This document shows positions 5,968-7,238 of a stretch of 7,238 nucleotides of DNA, in pieces. Under the pieces are notes generated by a model. It had not been told where the DNA came from. It saw only the letters and a program-made list of their open reading frames with translations, and did not search any database. The position numbers and the translations under genes are program-made. Each line of letters opens with the position of its first letter. Position 1 is the first letter of the stretch. This DNA comes from an uncultured Clostridia bacterium (GTDB lineage Bacteria > Bacillota > Clostridia > TANB77 > CAG-508), in assembly GCA_947624365.1 (NCBI GenBank), contig CANQJY010000050.1:1-7238 (forward strand), given 5' to 3'.

Positions 5968-6897
5968 TTACCTCTTTTCTATTGTAATAAGTCCCAAAAC
6001 CCCGTTTTTGAACTCATCTAATATTATTCTTGCTACTTTTTCTTCATCAATGTTCCCACCGCTTATAATACAGCCTCTTTTTCTTCCGATTTCTAGCATG
6101 ATTTCATAAACATTTTGATTTTCTGGCTGATCTTCTTTTGCAAGTATTCTTTCTACATAATTTTTATCTAGTTTATAACGATTGCATAAATTATCACAGT
6201 AATTTGTAAGTAAAAATTTTGTTAACTCATATGCTACTTCTACTCTATCTAAAATATCTTCTTTTATTGTCCCTGTGAATGATAAATGTAAAGCAACTTC
6301 TTGGCTTTCAAATTTAGGCCATAGGACTCCTGGCGTATCCAACAGTTCTACTTTTTCGTTTATATGAATCCATTGTTTTTGTTTTGTTACTCCTGGTTTA
6401 TTACCTACATTTGCTGATGCTTTTTTACTAATGCGATTAATTAAGGAAGATTTTCCTACATTTGGAATTCCTAAAATCATAATTCGTGTTTTTCTGCCAA
6501 TTCTCCCTTTTTGGTCCATTTTTAGTTGTTGGTCTTGCATAATTGTTTCTACTTTTTTCATTATATTTGAGATACCTTCTCCTGAATTTGCGTTTGCTAA
6601 AACAGTAGGTATTCCCTGTTGCTCAAAATAGGATAACCATTTTTGGTTTTCTATTTCATTTGCTAAGTCGCATTTGTTCAATACTATTATTTTTTTCTTA
6701 TTTTTTGTGATTTCTTGAATGTCTGGATTTCTACTAGATATTGGTATTCTTGCATCTAATATTTCTATTACAATGTCTATTAATTTTAGGTCTTCTATTA
6801 TTTGTCTTTTAGTTTTTGCCATATGACCTGGATACCAGTTGATTACGACTTTTCTAAACACTTTATCTTCATTTTGATTTTTAATATTATTAGCCAT
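5968..6897 (-). CDS. rbgA: Ribosome biogenesis GTPase RbgA/YlqF
   Basis: A 309-residue circularly permuted GTPase needed for late 50S subunit assembly in Bacillota. The motifs occur in the permuted order of the YlqF/YawG family: G4 NKCD (74-77), G1 GIPNVGKS (143-150), G2 region PGVTK (168-172), G3 DTPG (187-190). The N-terminal WYPGHMAK holds His25, which corresponds to the catalytic His9 of Bacillus subtilis RbgA. LDARIPISSRNP (48-59) and the C-terminal GRKRGCIISGG (271-281) are also typical. It is about 27 residues longer than the Bacillus protein, mostly an extra N-terminal stretch of about 16 residues before the WYPGHM motif. The ATG at 6897 follows a close AGGTG. It sits 22 bases after the small unknown gene and 4 bases before mrnC. 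Confidence 0.97.
   Translation of the reverse strand: MANNIKNQNEDKVFRKVVINWYPGHMAKTKRQIIEDLKLIDIVIEILDARIPISSRNPDIQEITKNKKKIIVLNKCDLANEIENQKWLSYFEQQGIPTVLANANSGEGISNIMKKVETIMQDQQLKMDQKGRIGRKTRIMILGIPNVGKSSLINRISKKASANVGNKPGVTKQKQWIHINEKVELLDTPGVLWPKFESQEVALHLSFTGTIKEDILDRVEVAYELTKFLLTNYCDNLCNRYKLDKNYVERILAKEDQPENQNVYEIMLEIGRKRGCIISGGNIDEEKVARIILDEFKNGVLGLITIEKR
5971..5975 (-). promoter_or_regulatory. Ribosome binding site of mrnC inside the end of rbgA
   Basis: Minus strand AGAGG, overlapping the last Lys-Arg codons of rbgA, 7 bases before the mrnC TTG at 5963. It supports the TTG start and suggests that mrnC translation is coupled to rbgA. Confidence 0.6.
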
Positions 6898-6919
6898 TTT
6901 TCACCTATTCCTTTTTATA

Positions 6920-7198
6920 TTATTTTGAATTATTTATTATTGTATTTTTAAAACTTTCTTTTTCTTGTTCATTCGCCCAATAATTATAGTATATATACCC
7001 TATTAAATTTTTAGTTTCCTCTAATAATCCTTGCTCATATATTTTTTTATTTTCATTATAATGGAAATAATAATCATTATCAATATTCTCTATTATCATA
7101 TTTAAAAAATCGATTGGAATTAGTTCATATAATTCTTGACTTACATTTTTTAAACATATATATAACTCTTTACATGCCTTATAAAAGTTATCGTTCAT
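6920..7198 (-). CDS. Unknown small protein, YWA-motif family, member 2
   Basis: 92 residues, unrecognised and probably cytoplasmic, with no signal peptide or membrane helix. It carries ELIPIDF (25-31), DNDYYF (40-45), NENKKIYEQ (48-56) and NYWANEQ (72-78). Residues 8-83 match residues 9-84 of the 147-residue protein at the other end of the operon without a gap. It lacks that protein's charged C-terminal extension. The ATG at 7198 is the only reasonable start; the nearest AGGA (7213-7216) is rather far away at 14 bases, so translation may be modest. It is the first operon gene visible, 22 bases before rbgA. The promoter is not evident in the 40 bases left before the window edge and may lie outside. 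Confidence 0.75.
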   Translation of the reverse strand: MNDNFYKACKELYICLKNVSQELYELIPIDFLNMIIENIDNDYYFHYNENKKIYEQGLLEETKNLIGYIYYNYWANEQEKESFKNTIINNSK

Positions 7199-7238
7199 TT
7201 CTATCTATTTTTTCCTTTCTATGAAATATATTTGAAAA

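Noticed and set aside
4319..6631. Plus-strand short frames opposite the broken gene, mrnC and rbgA
   Set aside because: All lie antisense to supported genes, with no ribosome site and low-complexity hydrophobic translations.

Overview
The window is strongly AT-rich DNA with Shine-Dalgarno-led genes, standard use of TGG for Trp, and gene content typical of low-GC Bacillota (RbgA, Mini-RNase III, an alpha-glucan phosphorylase with a DUF3417-type N-terminus). A clostridial, probably gut-associated bacterium is the most likely source. That is an inference, because no rRNA or other marker fixes the taxon. Every gene I can support lies on the minus strand, so transcription runs from high to low coordinates.

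Right half, in transcription order: a small unknown protein (7198 to 6920), the 50S-assembly GTPase RbgA/YlqF (6897 to 5968), Mini-ribonuclease III MrnC (5963 to 5559, TTG start), a long unknown gene that is broken (5556 to 3749), and a second small unknown protein (3727 to 3284). Spacings are 22, 4, 2 and 21 bases, so this is probably one operon. It ends at a perfect 13-bp hairpin (3238-3271). RbgA and MrnC both act in large-subunit/23S rRNA maturation, which gives the operon a plausible theme. The two small unknown proteins are related to each other: they align without gaps over about 76 residues and share a YWA motif.

The long unknown gene does not read as one frame. Residue patterns continue through three consecutive frame segments: 5556 to about 5355, about 5355 to about 3921, and about 3921 to 3749. 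Each junction is explained by one extra base. The ancestral product would be about 601 residues. Conventional calling shows only two pieces (69 and 469 codons) and misses the highly charged C-terminal tail.

Left half: a tRNA-Glu with anticodon CTC (3188 to 3114) has its own near-consensus promoter and a long AT-rich terminator hairpin. It is followed by a P-type calcium-transport ATPase (3006 to 244) with all catalytic motifs and SERCA-like ion ligands. A near-consensus promoter (196-224) then drives the start of an alpha-glucan (glycogen) phosphorylase that runs off the left edge. No CRISPR array, insertion sequence, integrase or attachment site was seen, and no gene-free stretch exceeds 300 bases.
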